A stretch of 64,000 bases of DNA from Istiophorus platypterus (lineage: Eukaryota > Chordata > Actinopteri > Istiophoriformes > Istiophoridae): NCBI GenBank assembly GCA_016859345.1, contig CM029129.1, positions 14,538,899-14,602,898 on the forward strand. The letters are read 5' to 3'. The position numbers were made by a program, and so were the translations under genes. Each line of letters starts with the position of its first letter. The first letter of the stretch is position 1. The notes below the pieces were generated by a model. That model saw nothing but the letters and a program-made list of their open reading frames with translations, searched no databases and was not told the DNA's origin. Shown here one piece after another: positions 1-13,800 of this stretch.

Positions 1-662
1 CCATTGCCAAATCTTTGGTGGGGGGGTGCTCTAATGTAAGTGAGAGTTAAGAGTTCACAGAAATGACTATATGACCAAACACATACACTACAATGCACTA
101 AAACCACTTCTTACGTATGGAATAAATGTTACCAAACATACATGCTGAAATTTGACACCGCAGATTCATACAATCACAGCTTGTAATACTCCAGTAATAG
201 TAATAAGGGTTAAAGGACTTTTCTTGAGGATGTCTCAGCTGTAGTTGCTGAGGTTAAAAGGAAAAAACATTAATCAGTGACCGTTCATGCTGACGGGTCA
301 GAAGTCCACTTCCTTGAGGTCTCTGCTACTTCCACTTTTAAATACCAACACTTGGCTTATGATTACTACCTTCACAACTTTTGCCCTGCATCTAGCGATA
401 AACAAGGAATCTGAAGAGAATGTTTTAGTTACAGGGATTATCCTTCCTCTGCTGCTGTCATTATCACATGACTCCTTCTCACAAGTTGGAATGGTCAGCA
501 GTCAGAGGGCGGACAGGAAAACCATATTTCTTACTTTATTGTCCTTTGTGAAGTTGTTTTTGCAGTAAATTGCCTTAAAAAAACTCTCCTCCCCTGCTCA
601 TCCTGGCATGAGCTATTTAAAATACTTAATCTTTCTCCTGCCCCCGTCTCGTTTTCTCTCAT

Positions 663-717
<55 letters not shown>

Positions 718-1611
718 CTCTCTCTTACTCTCTTTCACTCTTTCTCTCATGCTTCCTCTCTAACCCTATCCTTGCTGTTGGTGTCTTTCTATATAAGGAA
801 AACTATGCCAGTTAGACAGAGTTCAAAACAGTCAGGGAGAAGCAAGATGTTCCTTTGGCTGGATTCAACATAACCTGCATACGAGGAAATATTTACTCAG
901 AAAGTGCTAAGTGTATCGGAGCCACAGTAGCTAACATTATATTATTACAGAGTAACAGATATACAGTCTTTGAGGCAATAAATTTATAAGTGATGTGTTA
1001 GTTTGAAGGCACCATTATGCCCAATCATTTACAGGATGCAGCCTTGTGCAGTGCTCTAAATTCAATCAAAAGAATATGGTGCTCTTGTATTTATGGTCGT
1101 TCAATCTTCTACTGTGGTCAATTAGTGTAATTTAGTCAATGTGACACCCACAGCAGCAAAATGTGTCATCGCTCCATTTGCTTTGAAAAAGCATCAGTGG
1201 GTAAATGCTCATCACCCCTTATAGTGTAAAGATTAATCAACTCAAAATTTGGTCAAAATCAAGCCAGAAGAGTCAGAGATATCATCTAAAATATGTTTCT
1301 GTGGATGATGGATTAAAAGAGCCGATGCAACTAACACTGAATACAAGACCAATCTCGTGCTCACTGTATAACATATGACAATTACTGCTAGTAATATTAC
1401 AAATATTGAAAACAGTTCAGACAAATAAATTCAGACTCTTCTGTTATTTGAATTCTAGTTTTGCTTCTATAAACCTGACTTTGGTAGTTTCCCTGTTCGT
1501 GAGAAAAGTAGCATGATGTGCAGGTAGTGTAGCTTGCAACGGAACCACATGCTCTTTTCCCTCCAGGCATAATGGAGGCACACAAACACACCCAAACACA
1601 GAAACCCCTAC
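1..1611 (-). other. pdlim4: pdlim4 intron 5, partial
   Basis: This is non-coding sequence downstream of exon 5. I searched the minus strand for the CxxC...HxxC pattern of the LIM domain and found none, so the remaining exons are beyond the left edge. It contains a long (TC)n microsatellite (about 668-710) and is otherwise AT-rich with nothing recognised. Confidence 0.75.
668..718. repeat. (TC)n microsatellite followed by (AC)n
   Basis: A pure TC run of about 42 bp, then a few AC units. The opposite strand shows a spurious Arg-Glu repeat frame. Confidence 0.95.
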
Positions 1612-1769
1612 CTCCATCCTCAGCCTCCAGGATTCCCTGGAGATATTTGAAGGAGCCAGACTGTTTGGGTTCAGAGACAGGCTCCTCATAGTCTTGCAGC
1701 ATCTTGTAGACGTCTGACTGTGTGTCGAAACCGTTACGGCCCACAGGGGAGTTTATAGGAGGCTCTGGG
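1612..1769 (-). CDS. pdlim4: pdlim4 coding exon 5 (ALP-family conserved pre-LIM segment)
   Basis: One base completes S196, then 52 codons encode residues 197-248, then one base of G249. The sequence runs PEPPINSPVGRNGFDTQSDV, YKMLQDYEEPVSEPKQSGSF, KYLQGILEAEDG. The acceptor is cttcctcag|cccag and the donor is gatggag|gtaggg at 1611. The VYKML...KQSGSFxYLQGxLEA block is shared by ALP-subfamily PDZ-LIM proteins just before the LIM domain and is closest to PDLIM4. The next exon must start in phase 1 and lies outside the window. Confidence 0.92.
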
Positions 1770-2574
1770 CTGAGGAAGACAAGGGAGGCAAGAAACAGGA
1801 TTATTGTTATGGAATCTGATGGATGATGACTAGATGACAGGTGACAAAAAAAAATGCAAAATTCCCTAAGTAATCAGTCAAGACAACATTAAGATAATGT
1901 GATTTTGTCTCTTTTGCCATATCTCATTTGGCCTGTACATTTTTTAACCAGGTGGCGTCATGATGTGATGCTAGACGAGGGAAGGAATGAAAGGAGCCAA
2001 AGTAGCCTAAACAAAAAGATAAAAGAAAAGATGACAGTTTCCAGACCACCAAGGAAAGAAAAGAAAACTTGACAGTGAGGCAGTTAAAAAAAAACTATGG
2101 AAGAAATACAACATTTTTTGAAGAGCACATCTTATGCATTCTTTTTTTTTACTGAGACAGAGGGGAAAACAAAGGTATATACTTTACACTCTATATATGA
2201 TTACACAGGCATTAAGTCTTAATCACCAGAGCTCTGCACTATGGTTGTGCATGCTCATCCATCCATCAAGTTATTCCCATACCTCTAAGGATGGCTCATG
2301 TTTGTTGGATACATTCAAAGCTCAGGGAGATGCTTAGGGCTGATGACAGATTTTTTCAAATCCTGACACACTTAACTGAATGTTTCTGTCCAGATTCCCC
2401 TCCATGAGTATGAAGTTAGAGCTTCATTGCAGCCTGTGTGTGTGGCGCGTGTGTGTGTGTGTGTGTGTGTGTGTGACAGAGAAAGTCTGGGTTAGTGGAA
2501 GTAAGACTGAGTGAGAGACAGCGAGAAGTAATGGAAGAAGATGAGCAGAGATGGTGTTTAAATTTGTCCTTGTC

Positions 2575-2605
<31 letters not shown>

Positions 2606-4835
2606 CTGTCTGCGGGTGTGTGGGGGGGTTGTAACAGTCATGTCCAGGGGAATTTTAGGAGTGCTGGAGAGGATGTTCACTGGGAGACTAAACACACACA
2701 TTTATTGCCCGCCCGAGGCGATGCACAACAACAAATGGCTTTCCCAGATCACATGGCCATCTGTACACATCTGAGGTGTGTATGCGTGTCTGTTTCTGTT
2801 TCTGTGTCTGCATCTGTTGTAGAGTGCCTTCATAGGAGTCAGCACATGCACACATGCATCTGTGGAGTATTAAGATTTACTGTAGTCATATTTTTACACA
2901 GAAAGCATACCTGGTGAGGCTTTAACAACGGAAACGTTGATGGATGTTTGAGGCATTTGTTGAGAATTACTTTGTCCTTGTGTGATTTTCTCACAGCGGT
3001 GGTGTGAATGAGGCTAAACTGGAAAAACTCATGGACGGATATTTTGAAAGCCAATACACTTAAAGTTCGTGCTGCTGACAGCCACTGCACTGATAAGGAT
3101 CACTGTTTCCTGTATTTACTGTTAATCTGATTTTCAACTATTCTTTTTTTTTTTTTTTAATTCAATCAAATGACTCCGTGTCTTTTAAAGTAATTCTACT
3201 AACAGCATTGTTTTATTATTCAAGTTTGTTATAATCAGTATAAGCACCAATAAGATTTCTAGATTTTACTTTAGGGGAGAGAGAACCTGCAGATCGATTG
3301 TCTCACCTATGTGAGGTGCTGAGGCTGAGCCCCCCCATCTTGCTTGGCAGAGATCTGTCTCCATTGCTGCCGGCATAAAGTCCTGCCGGGTTGTTGTACT
3401 GAGCGTGCCCGGTTCCATTTCCATATCCATAGCTGTGGCCGTTGTTGGGTCTGGAGTGTCCGTTATTCAGGTGAGTGGGCTGGGTAGCCTGCGGGGACTG
3501 GGGTTCAGGGGTGTAGGAAGGTTTACGGCTGTAACCGCCATATCCGCTGGTGATGGGACGGAAATTCTAAAAAAAAGACAGAAGACACAAAAACAAGGAT
3601 ATATTCTTAAAAAACGGGGAGAAATAAAAGACAGAATAACATGACAGATTTTTATGGTTTAAATTTATGTGATTACAGAGAAAGAGAAGACACTTGTTAG
3701 ATTAAGGGAAGACTTATTATAAGACTTATACTACTTATAAGATTTATTACAGACTGCACCATTATGTGTTGGTTCAGGAAATGAGAGTAAAGGGGGAGAG
3801 TAAGGAGAAAACAAGACCAGTGTTGCCCTGACTGAAAAAAACCACAATTCTTCAGAGGCGAAAAGAGCGGTTATTCCCAAATGAGGCTTGCATGGTGAGG
3901 TTTCAGAGAAAAAGCTTTTTCCACTTCATTTCTGTTCCCCCCTCTTTTACTTTAAGGTTTATTAAGAAGAAGCTTGCATTAGATTTCCTGCAGATGTTGC
4001 TGTCAAAACAAATTAACTTGTGTGGTGTAAATATTGAAAAAAATGTCGCCCCCCCACTTCTTCAAGGAATTGAATAGTTTATGGGGACTGACAGTGCTGA
4101 TATACTGTAGAAGATTCAATTATTATCTATCCGACATGGTGTAACAGACCTTTTACATTCTTGCCACATAGCTGCTCTGCTGGAACTGTTTACAAGAAAC
4201 CTGCTGGACCAAATGCAGGACAGATGCACAGACACCTACACTTAAACCACTGTATACTCAGTCAGTGTGTTTATCCTAGGGTCAACGCCCTTTTCATGCA
4301 TTTGCAAAAACTGCATTGACATCATCGGGGCAGCTTGGTGTTTACCAGTGCTATCAGCACACTTGAGAGATAACGCGAAGTGCCAGCCCGTCTCGTCCAT
4401 CTCAGAGACTGAACTTTACAGATAAGGTTTTATTGCATGGCTTGCAATGATGTCACCACCTCTGATAGTGTTTTAATGCTTTGAATTTTAGAGATAGCCT
4501 TAAGTTCTGAATGAGAAAACATTGCTGCGCATGATCATAAATGCAGACTATAAATATTTTAGCTCAAACAAAGTGACTTGTTTACAAGTTAAGCAATGCA
4601 GCAGGGAGGAAAACAGAGTAATTCTCGGTCAGACAGTTGTAACTATGAGCAGGAATGAGTGTGTGTTTGTGTGTGCATACACGTGTGTGAGAGGGTGTGT
4701 GGCTGTGTGTTCTGGGCTCGTTTAATGTGCCTTAGCCGCAGGAGGTGGAGGTTCAGAGCCTCTCCAGACAGGACCCCTGTCATTTCAACAGATGGGTCTG
4801 CTGGATGTCATCCTGTCCTCAGCCCTCGCCTGGAC

Positions 4836-4866
<31 letters not shown>

Positions 4867-7800
4867 ACACAGACACACACAAACACACAAGTACAGGTCT
4901 TCTGTAATCAGCACTTTTCAGCATGCTTGAGACCTCCTCTTCATCTACACGAACAAGCCCACATCTTAAAGTTGGAAGAGTGCCCTGTCATTGCCTTGCC
5001 TCCTGCAGTTAAGACAGATGACTTTCAAGAAATTTAAAACCACCTCTTCCCACTCTTCCCAAAATTTAGGGCAGTAAAGATGGATGAATCCAGAAGGCCT
5101 CGGTACAAAATGCTAGCAGATAGCTGTTCATGGTTCAAGTTCAGAGAAGCAGGATGAGGAATCAGCGCTCAATGCAGCTTCACCCCAAGAGCTAAACCCT
5201 TTTTGGGAAAAAAAACCCAGCTCTCTGCGGCTTCCTCTTCGAGTAAATCAGACACCCTGAAGCCTGGTTCTCACCGTGGGACCAAACAGGCCAAACCAGA
5301 TTCTTTTTGTTTGTTTTTTTTTTGGCCAAATTTCACAGATGGTAGACCTTGTGATTTTAATCAAAACATTTTGTGAAACATACTGTTTGCAAGACATAAC
5401 GTTTTACCTATGATTAATAATATTTACTATGGGGAGAACAGAAGGTCTGCTGAAGATGTGTCCCTGGTGATGATTTAGACAGCCTGTTTCTTTGGACCTG
5501 GCATATCCACTTTAATGAGCACTACATCTCATGACTTACCTCACTACTCCAAACACTTCTCTCCTTCCTCCTTAGGAACATTTTCTCTGCTTTCTTCTCA
5601 TACCACTTTCAGATGAGTTTTGCTACCTTCTTTCTTTAAAGTGCCCTTTTGAACATAACTATCTTTTTTTTCCACTGCTGATTCATCTTACATCTATCAA
5701 TTTCCTGGGAACATGCCCGAAACTGGAAAGGTTAAGTTCTTCAGAACAAATCACTGTTCCTACATGTCTTTTTAGTCACAGGCGATCAGTAATAACTGTG
5801 TCAGCACAGAGCAAGCTTATTCATGCATGCTTAGAGAATAGAGGAGGCAATTGGGCATTTATTACTTTTCAAGCTCCTGCAGTGGCATGACAGTAAAGAC
5901 ATAACATTTATCACTCCTAATCTGTACTAACATGAAATGTGAAGGAGGGCAGGTAATCACAGTCTAACATATATAGTGATATAGTTAAAAAATAATCAAA
6001 CAACATCAAAAAAAAAAAAACATTCTAGTCTTGGATTTTTGACTGGAATGGAAATGACCCTTTAGAAGAAATCAAGTTTGTTTTATTTGCATAGTTCTGC
6101 TTGAGGCTCAAAGCTGCTACGAGCATAACACATCCAGATCTCTGACTCCACCACTGAAACTATCAGTGGTGGAGTTGTATCGTGGGTAGTGTAGGAGCCA
6201 GATTTTGAAAAAGAAGAGGAATGTCTTGAATAAAAAAGACAAAATCTCTGGCTCTGCTGAGTCATTTTTTATCCTTTTTTCTGTCCGATGTGAGTCTAGA
6301 ATTGTTATAGTACTGTAAAATAAAACTGATACTTCATATCTTAATCTTTAATAATACAATATAAGTTATCGGTTTACAATAGTATTAATATTGAGACTAC
6401 AAAGTCGCTGCTGTCCAATAAATGTAGTTGAGGGTAATGTGCAATATTTTCCTCCAAAATGCACTGGAGTAGATGTATAGGTTAGCACATGTTCACCCAT
6501 TTTCTCCCTCACTCTTGCCTGAGACGGCTGACTCCTTCTGCCTGCCCCAACCCCTCCTTTTGTCTGTCTTTCTCGTAACACTTTCCTCTCTAGCTTTGTA
6601 CGTCTGCTGCCCAGATATTTGCTTTGGGTGGATGGCAGATTTATAAGGCAGCACATCTGGTGCTTGCCTTATAAAAATGCCAGTTTGGTAACATTCCGGA
6701 CCTGTAAGTGCTTTCAAGTTGCTCTAAAGGTATAGTGGCTGGGTTTCTTTTTATTACGAAAATCAGCTGTAAGCCAACTGTCTCATTAAAAGAAAGATTT
6801 ATTTTACTTTTCCCGTCTGGACTACATATAGGTTTAATGGAGACACTATGTTAAGGTGACAGTCAAATTAATCTAGTGGATGCCTTCTCACCCTAAACCC
6901 CCTAGTAACCTTATCTTGTTTTCTCAACGTAGTCAGTTTAAAATAAATATGAATGGATTCCTTCAATGTATAACAGAAACTCAGCATAACAAGACTGCTG
7001 AAAAAGGCAATTTCCTAATTTCTCTCTTTTGAGAACAGCAACTCTGTCATTTTCTCACAAATCTTGCCTGCATGACTCCTAGTTCGGAGAAAGAGAAATT
7101 TTGAAATGGTGAAAAAGAAAGACAGAAAAAGGAGGATAAAGAGAACAAAAAGCAGTAACTAGAGTATTTATGAGAACCACCATTGTCTACCACTGTATGC
7201 TCATAAATTCAGGCTGCCATCTGATTTCACTGACCTGTTTTACAATGGTAACCAAGCATGGCTAATGGTTCAGGATGACTATGTATGTATGTATGTGTGT
7301 GCCAAAGAAGGAAGGAAATACAGATAAAGGGAAGAAAAGTTTATTTTTGCAAATGCGTTTGCCTCTGTATGTGATTGTACACCACGTTATAATGCACTGG
7401 GGTGCCTTCAGCCAAGGGGAGAAAAGTTCCTCCATTAATCAACCTGACTAAAAGTCACCCTGATGAATAGGGTCTTGAATTGGAGAAGAGTGTAGTTTCA
7501 GCTCCGGTACCTCAGTCTGCAACCACAGTTTGGTCAGAGGAGGGTAGACAGACGAGAGGAGGAGGGGCTGAGGAGGAGAAAAAGGTGGAGGACCCTAATT
7601 GAAATCATATGCCTCTCTTTAACTGAGGACTGAGACCTCAGCCTGCCTGCATCAACAGAGACACAAATTCATAGTAAAATACACACACACAAACACAAAC
7701 ACAAACACCAACACACGTACACCACCTCCTTCTCTTCGGCCTCCTGCATGGTTTAATCCCCTGGACCTCTCGAAATTAAGCTTTTCACATGGCGCTCTGC

Positions 7801-10800
7801 ACCGCTAACCAAACACAAACCAGCCCTTTATGGCTCCTTAGGCCTAGCCCTGGGTGCCTGGCTGGGATGAGAGACAGACAAGCCAGAGAGGGGGTGGCTG
7901 AGAGCTGAGGTGGAGTGGGGGAAGCAGTCAGATCCAGGGCTCTAATGTATATAAAATGTGTTGATGCATAAGACATATCTGCACCATCAACCAATAAAAA
8001 CAGATGGTGCAAGCAAGTAAATAGGCTATGATAGCTTCCACCACTTTGGACATTCTATCTATTCCGTCAATGTTCAGTACTGTAATGATGGTTTTCTACA
8101 CGTTCCCCAAGTTGAAGTCAGCAACATGGATTTACATGGATTTACACGTGAGTAATGTCACTAATAACAGCAATGCTGTTGGAATTAATGTCAGTTTTAA
8201 AGGCTAGTTTGAACAAGCCCTATGACTGCTAAATTATAGGGAGTATAATGGGTTGAGCACTTAAGTATCTCTGAAAAATATAGTTGATAGTTTAGGTGAC
8301 TATTTTAACACTTTTTAACAATTTTGTGGTTGCCCTGTCCCCTCTTTTTTCACTCTCAAAGCCCTACTTCTTAGTAAATTAAATTCTCAATTGAACCTGT
8401 TAATGACGTTGACAAAAACCATAAAGACTTGAGCTGATTTATACACAAATCCTTCTTGTGTCAGGGATTAGGTATCTGTGTCACTTGGCCTGCTACCTCT
8501 GCCCCACAAACCCAGAAAAACAGCCGAAAAAACAATGGGTGGATGGAGGATAAAAATGGAAATCATCTTTTAATCTAATCTTGTCAAGAAAAGGTTTCTC
8601 TAAATCTGGGGGAGCATTGATGGCTGCAGTCTCCTTGGTCCTTTTTGTCTCTGTAGAGTGCTCTCAGTGACCAGCCGCCCCCCAGCATACTGACAGCCAA
8701 GCAGAGCGGGGGAAGGCTCCATTACGGAAACCCAAAGACTAAAAGACTGGATCGGACATTTCTGGGATTACTGTCTGATTAGTGAACACAAACAACCAAA
8801 TAAGCGGGGTCATAGGTCTGTGATCTAAAAGGCCCACTGTGTGAATCAATGTTGAACTGCTTTCCAGGAATGCTCCACTGGTCTGAGACTTCCTGGCAGG
8901 GGATTAACTAGCAGAGGACCCAGTAAACATATTTTGGCACCCTATGAGTATGCTCTAAACCCTTGATGGCCCCATATTGTTAAGACCCATTCAGGGTCAC
9001 TATGATATGAATGTTAATCCAGGTTTTGCACAAAATCAAACTGGTTCTGTTCACCATTTATTGGTGTAAATATGCTTTGCTGACAAATTAAGCTTACAAC
9101 TCCTGATTCTCGGTGGCTCTTTAAAAAAAAACTACTCTGTTCCATTTCTTAAAAAAAAAAATATATAAATAAATAAAAAATCTGTATCATGCACATTGCT
9201 TTTTTCAGAAGCAAAATTCAATTCCAGGCAGTAAAGGAATTACTGTGTCGGAAAGTCATGCAAAGACTCTGTCTGTCAGCTCCTATTAATGTTAGCTTGG
9301 AGAATTCGCCTTCAGCTGCCAACTCCTGGGCTGAGACTCGAAGCCTTGGTGACGTGCAATCCAGACCTCTCAGCTTCCGCATTTTTAACCTCATTCTTTC
9401 CACAGGGCCATAGTGCTCAGCCACAACAGCTATCACTTTAATAATAGGGTATCTGCCAGAAATGGCATTCTGATATTACTGGTGTAAAATTACTGTTTGA
9501 CTTGACCAATTGACCAATTGATGAATGGGCTTTTCCCACCTACTTGAGGCTGCCACTGTGTAATTTCATGGAAAGAATTTTTAAAACCTGAAATGTCAGT
9601 AACTGGTGGTATTACTTTACTGGTGGATAAAACTTTTCCAGGAGTAAAACTAACAACCAAAAGACTAAAACACAGATGTAAGATCAGATAACTGCTCTCA
9701 AGCCAGAGAGGCTTTTTCTCTCTAGAGCTGTCTTTCTCATTTGAAAAAGGTTCGGATTCAAGATATCGGGAATGCTGTTGCACTCAGTACTATCAGGATA
9801 CAATTTTTGTTGCAAAGGATTAACAACACCCATCGTGGACACCCCACGTAGGCATAACGAGAGGGAAAAACATGGGGTGCACCTAATGATGCATTGGCTT
9901 CTGACAGGAAAAAAGGAAATTATGATTGAGCAGAAACAATAGATACCTCATCAATAGATACCTAATTGGAAAAAAGTTCAACTTTACAGGTTTTACAGTA
10001 AATGGGTTGAAACCAGCCTCCAAAGGTTGGTATGACAGAAAAAAAGTCTGCAAACCTATGCTGGTTTAAGTGGAGACACAGATGATACAGAGCACTATTT
10101 TGACTAGATTGATATTGCCTTTACATCCTCTCTCTGAAGTGTATCCTGTTCTGGAAACTGTGCTAAGCATCTAATTACAGCTCATTTGTCTTCCTAGAAC
10201 TACACGGTGGAGCAAAATTTGGTAGTCAAAACTATACATGCACTTCCTGCTGTTCTGCGTATGATATGTCATCATTACCGCATCCCTGCCACCCTTCTTC
10301 ATCAAATTATTTCCATTTCAGGAAATTGTGCATGACATCTGGTGGAAAATCTTGCCAAGGCATGAGCACAGTTCCTTGGAAACGCATCACAAGTTCCCAT
10401 CAATTTCCCCGAAAAGATAAAAAGAAACACTGCCTTTCTAAAAACAGTCACATCAACAGCATTAAATCACACACTTATATCCAAAAATACAACATTTCCT
10501 CATCAACTTTTATGACAATATCCCGTGTTTCCAAGCCGAAAGGAAACACTTCATAGCTTCCATTTGTCGCTTCCTGCTCATTAGCTAATTCCCACAAGTG
10601 AAACTGGAATTTCTAACTCGGCCAGCTGGTCAAGAACAAGAAGCTTATGATGAAAAATGGAAATGTTAAATACAGAACGTCCTGAAGCATGCTGTCATTG
10701 GATTCCGAGCTTCTCAAACATTTTTTATTGCACTCAAGGGGTGACATTTCTGTAAGAAAAAAAAGAAATTGCCTTCTGATTTTCATTTTGCAATATTCTC

Positions 10801-13800
10801 AGTTAACTGAGTCTAACCCATGACTGCCTATGTTGTCATGGGTTTGTGTGGTCACTTCCAGAGGAATTTGTTTATACATAAGCTTAAGTGTCCTGGTGTG
10901 CCTCTTTGGTTTCAGTTCTCACCCTGCTAGCTAAAGCATACTGTTGCAGCATGAGACCAAATGTCGTAGGTCACGTCAAGTTTCTGTCAACAGATAGTTT
11001 GCTTCAGATATTTGCCAGCACCACCTGAAATGGTGTTACCATCCTCATCCAGTGATTTCATTCAGTTAATTTTTTCTCATGCTGTTTAAACTGACTCATT
11101 ACTGGAGGAATTGTACATTGTGTAGTTCAGTTTGGATTTGCTTCAGCCAGTATTCGAGAGGCCCCGGTGCAAACATTGTTTCCAAGGTGACTGAGGAACA
11201 GTTACGAATCACCATAGCCCTTAAAGCTGTATCTGAATACAGCAGGAAACAAAGAAGGAGAGAGGGCCTTGTTTTATGTGACCCCAGGCAGCGGATGTTT
11301 CCTCTTTTCATGCAAAGAAGAATTCACCTGAGCATGAAGCTAAAGTTGCCCTGACTTAGTGGTTTCCAGGCGTCCAGGTTCACCTCATTAAAAAAGACGC
11401 CAGGGAACGTCTTTAGACTTCAGTGAGGGGGAGAGGAAGAACTGGATTAGATGTTACAGAGATATGGAGAGAGGCAAAAATGGCAGACTAGGAGACGAAA
11501 GAGACAGATTACCAACTGGCAAAGCAATCCTGTCATGCACATCCGTGTTTGTATAAACTGTTGTACCTGATGGTTCCTCTCACTCTGGTTTGGTATTTCC
11601 TCATGTTAATCAAAGTGAGACCCGAACTACTGCTGAGATTGTGAGATGAAGACTGTTGCAGCACAGTTCTGCCCATCGCCTGCACATAGAAGGCTGGCTT
11701 GCTTACGGACAGTAAAAACTATCAAAATATGAATTTATACCTTACACATGCTTATACTGTGGCCACCCATCAAGTGAACACGTTAGGCTCCATTTTCTAA
11801 TGTTTTTGGTAGCTAGTTAGCTAATGGTTATATCTGTTTTAGTGAGAGTTCATAACACATTCATGATACCAAAATGCAGCAGCATAGATTTGATTGATTG
11901 GTCATTTCAGAGTAAAAGTGCCCTGGGAAGCCCCTGTCATCTTGTAAGAATTCTGATCCCACAGCCACAAATAACCCTGAATGATCACATACAATGAAGC
12001 CTCTTTCATTTTTGTCAGTGTACTGAAAACAATACTTTCCTGTAAGGTGTCAAACCCCCATTGATGAGTGGGTGCATAGATTTCACTTCAGGTCTTTGTG
12101 TGACTGCTCCACCCTTTTTAGAAGAGAATACCCAGCCTCAGCTAGGGCGGAGGGACATGCATATCAGTCCTGACTCCACAACTACCGCAACACAATACTT
12201 GAGTGGACATCTCTCACAAATCTGAGCCACAATATGCTCATTGTCTGTGTTTAACTCACACACAATCCATATTCACAGCATACTGGCGAGCACTCACACC
12301 CAGACACGAACACACACACACACACACACACACACACCTCTTATTCTCCCCCTGCTCAGAAACCTGTTGGCCTGCCAGCACTGGAAATTTTGGAAAAGAT
12401 CATCTGCTAGAGTTCATCATGCTTTGAATATCCGTTTGGCAGCTTGTACAATTGGAGAACAATCAAGATACTATTTCAAAACCATTCCAGTTAAGAGTGG
12501 GATGCATTAGCTCATTTATAACCATGTGAATGATAGTGTCCATGCAATTTACAGACAAATGTTGTGCCTGTTTCCATGGATTCTATTTATGATATAAACA
12601 GACTGAGAAGACTTGGGTCTCACACCCAGCAAACTGTATCATTTGAAGTTATGGCCCCGTTTGTGAATTAGCCTTCTGGCTGATGTACTAAGTAGTGAAG
12701 GTCTCTAATCCAAAGCAGTGGACTTGAAAATACAAGGTCCCACTCTGGAACAGGTTTGACATTAATCAGACCAGGGAAATGTGTTGCTCACCACCAGCAG
12801 TTGCCTTTTGTTTTAAGGTGGCTGGTAGAGGTCTTTGTCTACAAAGTTATATATGCATAATAAATCAAAGACTTAGATTTAAGTGATAAGAATTAATCAT
12901 AGCTGGTGTCTCATTCAGGATTACTGAACACTGAATGAGCTGGCTTTAAAGGGTAATTTCACCTAAATCGCAAGAAACAACCTTCTCTTACCAAATCTGG
13001 GATCAGGCCATGCAGATGGTTTTCTTTAAATGCATTGTGGTTTTGAGGGTCTCGGATATCTATACATCTTTTACTGGGACTGTTCAAAGTGGTTTGTGGG
13101 CTACCCTGAGCAATCAGGGCATTATTTTGAAATGCAGATTTTAAAAGCTAATGAAATTCCATTAACTTCCATTCTAATGGTGTGGTGGTACTCTCATTAG
13201 GTGGATATTGTAGAGGTTGTTAAATTCATTTTTTCCTACTGACAATGTTAAATGAATCACAGCTGGAGCACTTTCTATGACTTGAGTGGATATGAAACTC
13301 TCTCTGGTCTCCAAAAAAATATACAGCTGAGTTACATAATTCCTGGTTCTTTGATAAAAAGGCGAAGGGTTAAGGCTGTGCGAATAAATTGATTTTGTAG
13401 GTGAAATTTGGCAAAAAACATTCAATCAAAATCTTATAGTTCTGTTACGTCTGTGACTAATGAAAAAGCTAAGGACTTGTTGAGAAAATGTCCGTCTGAA
13501 AACAATGTGGAACTTAAATCCAGATTCCGATGAGTTGCGGTGCTGCTTGTTCAGAAGTCGTAAACCAAAGCATTTTAAATGTGCTACCACTTAAGATTTT
13601 CACCTCAGTTACCTCTTCTAAGCAACAATGGCAGCCAAGACTCATGGGTATTGTAGCATTTGGACCTGTCTACCATGGCAAACTGGTGGACAAAATATGA
13701 TTTCTACCCCATGGGATCATTACAGTATCTGGAACACTGTGTTTTTATAACATCGGGGAAATAGTTTAAAGACAAAATTTGAAGTGGGAATACAGAGCGG

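Larger units (their letters stand above)
1770..3306 (-). other. pdlim4: pdlim4 intron 4
   Basis: An intron of 1537 bp between exons 4 and 5, with GT donor at 3306-3305 and AG acceptor at 1771-1770. It holds two (GT)n tracts (about 2434-2474 and 2575-2605) and a T-run near 3145-3160. No other coding signal was seen. Confidence 0.85.
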
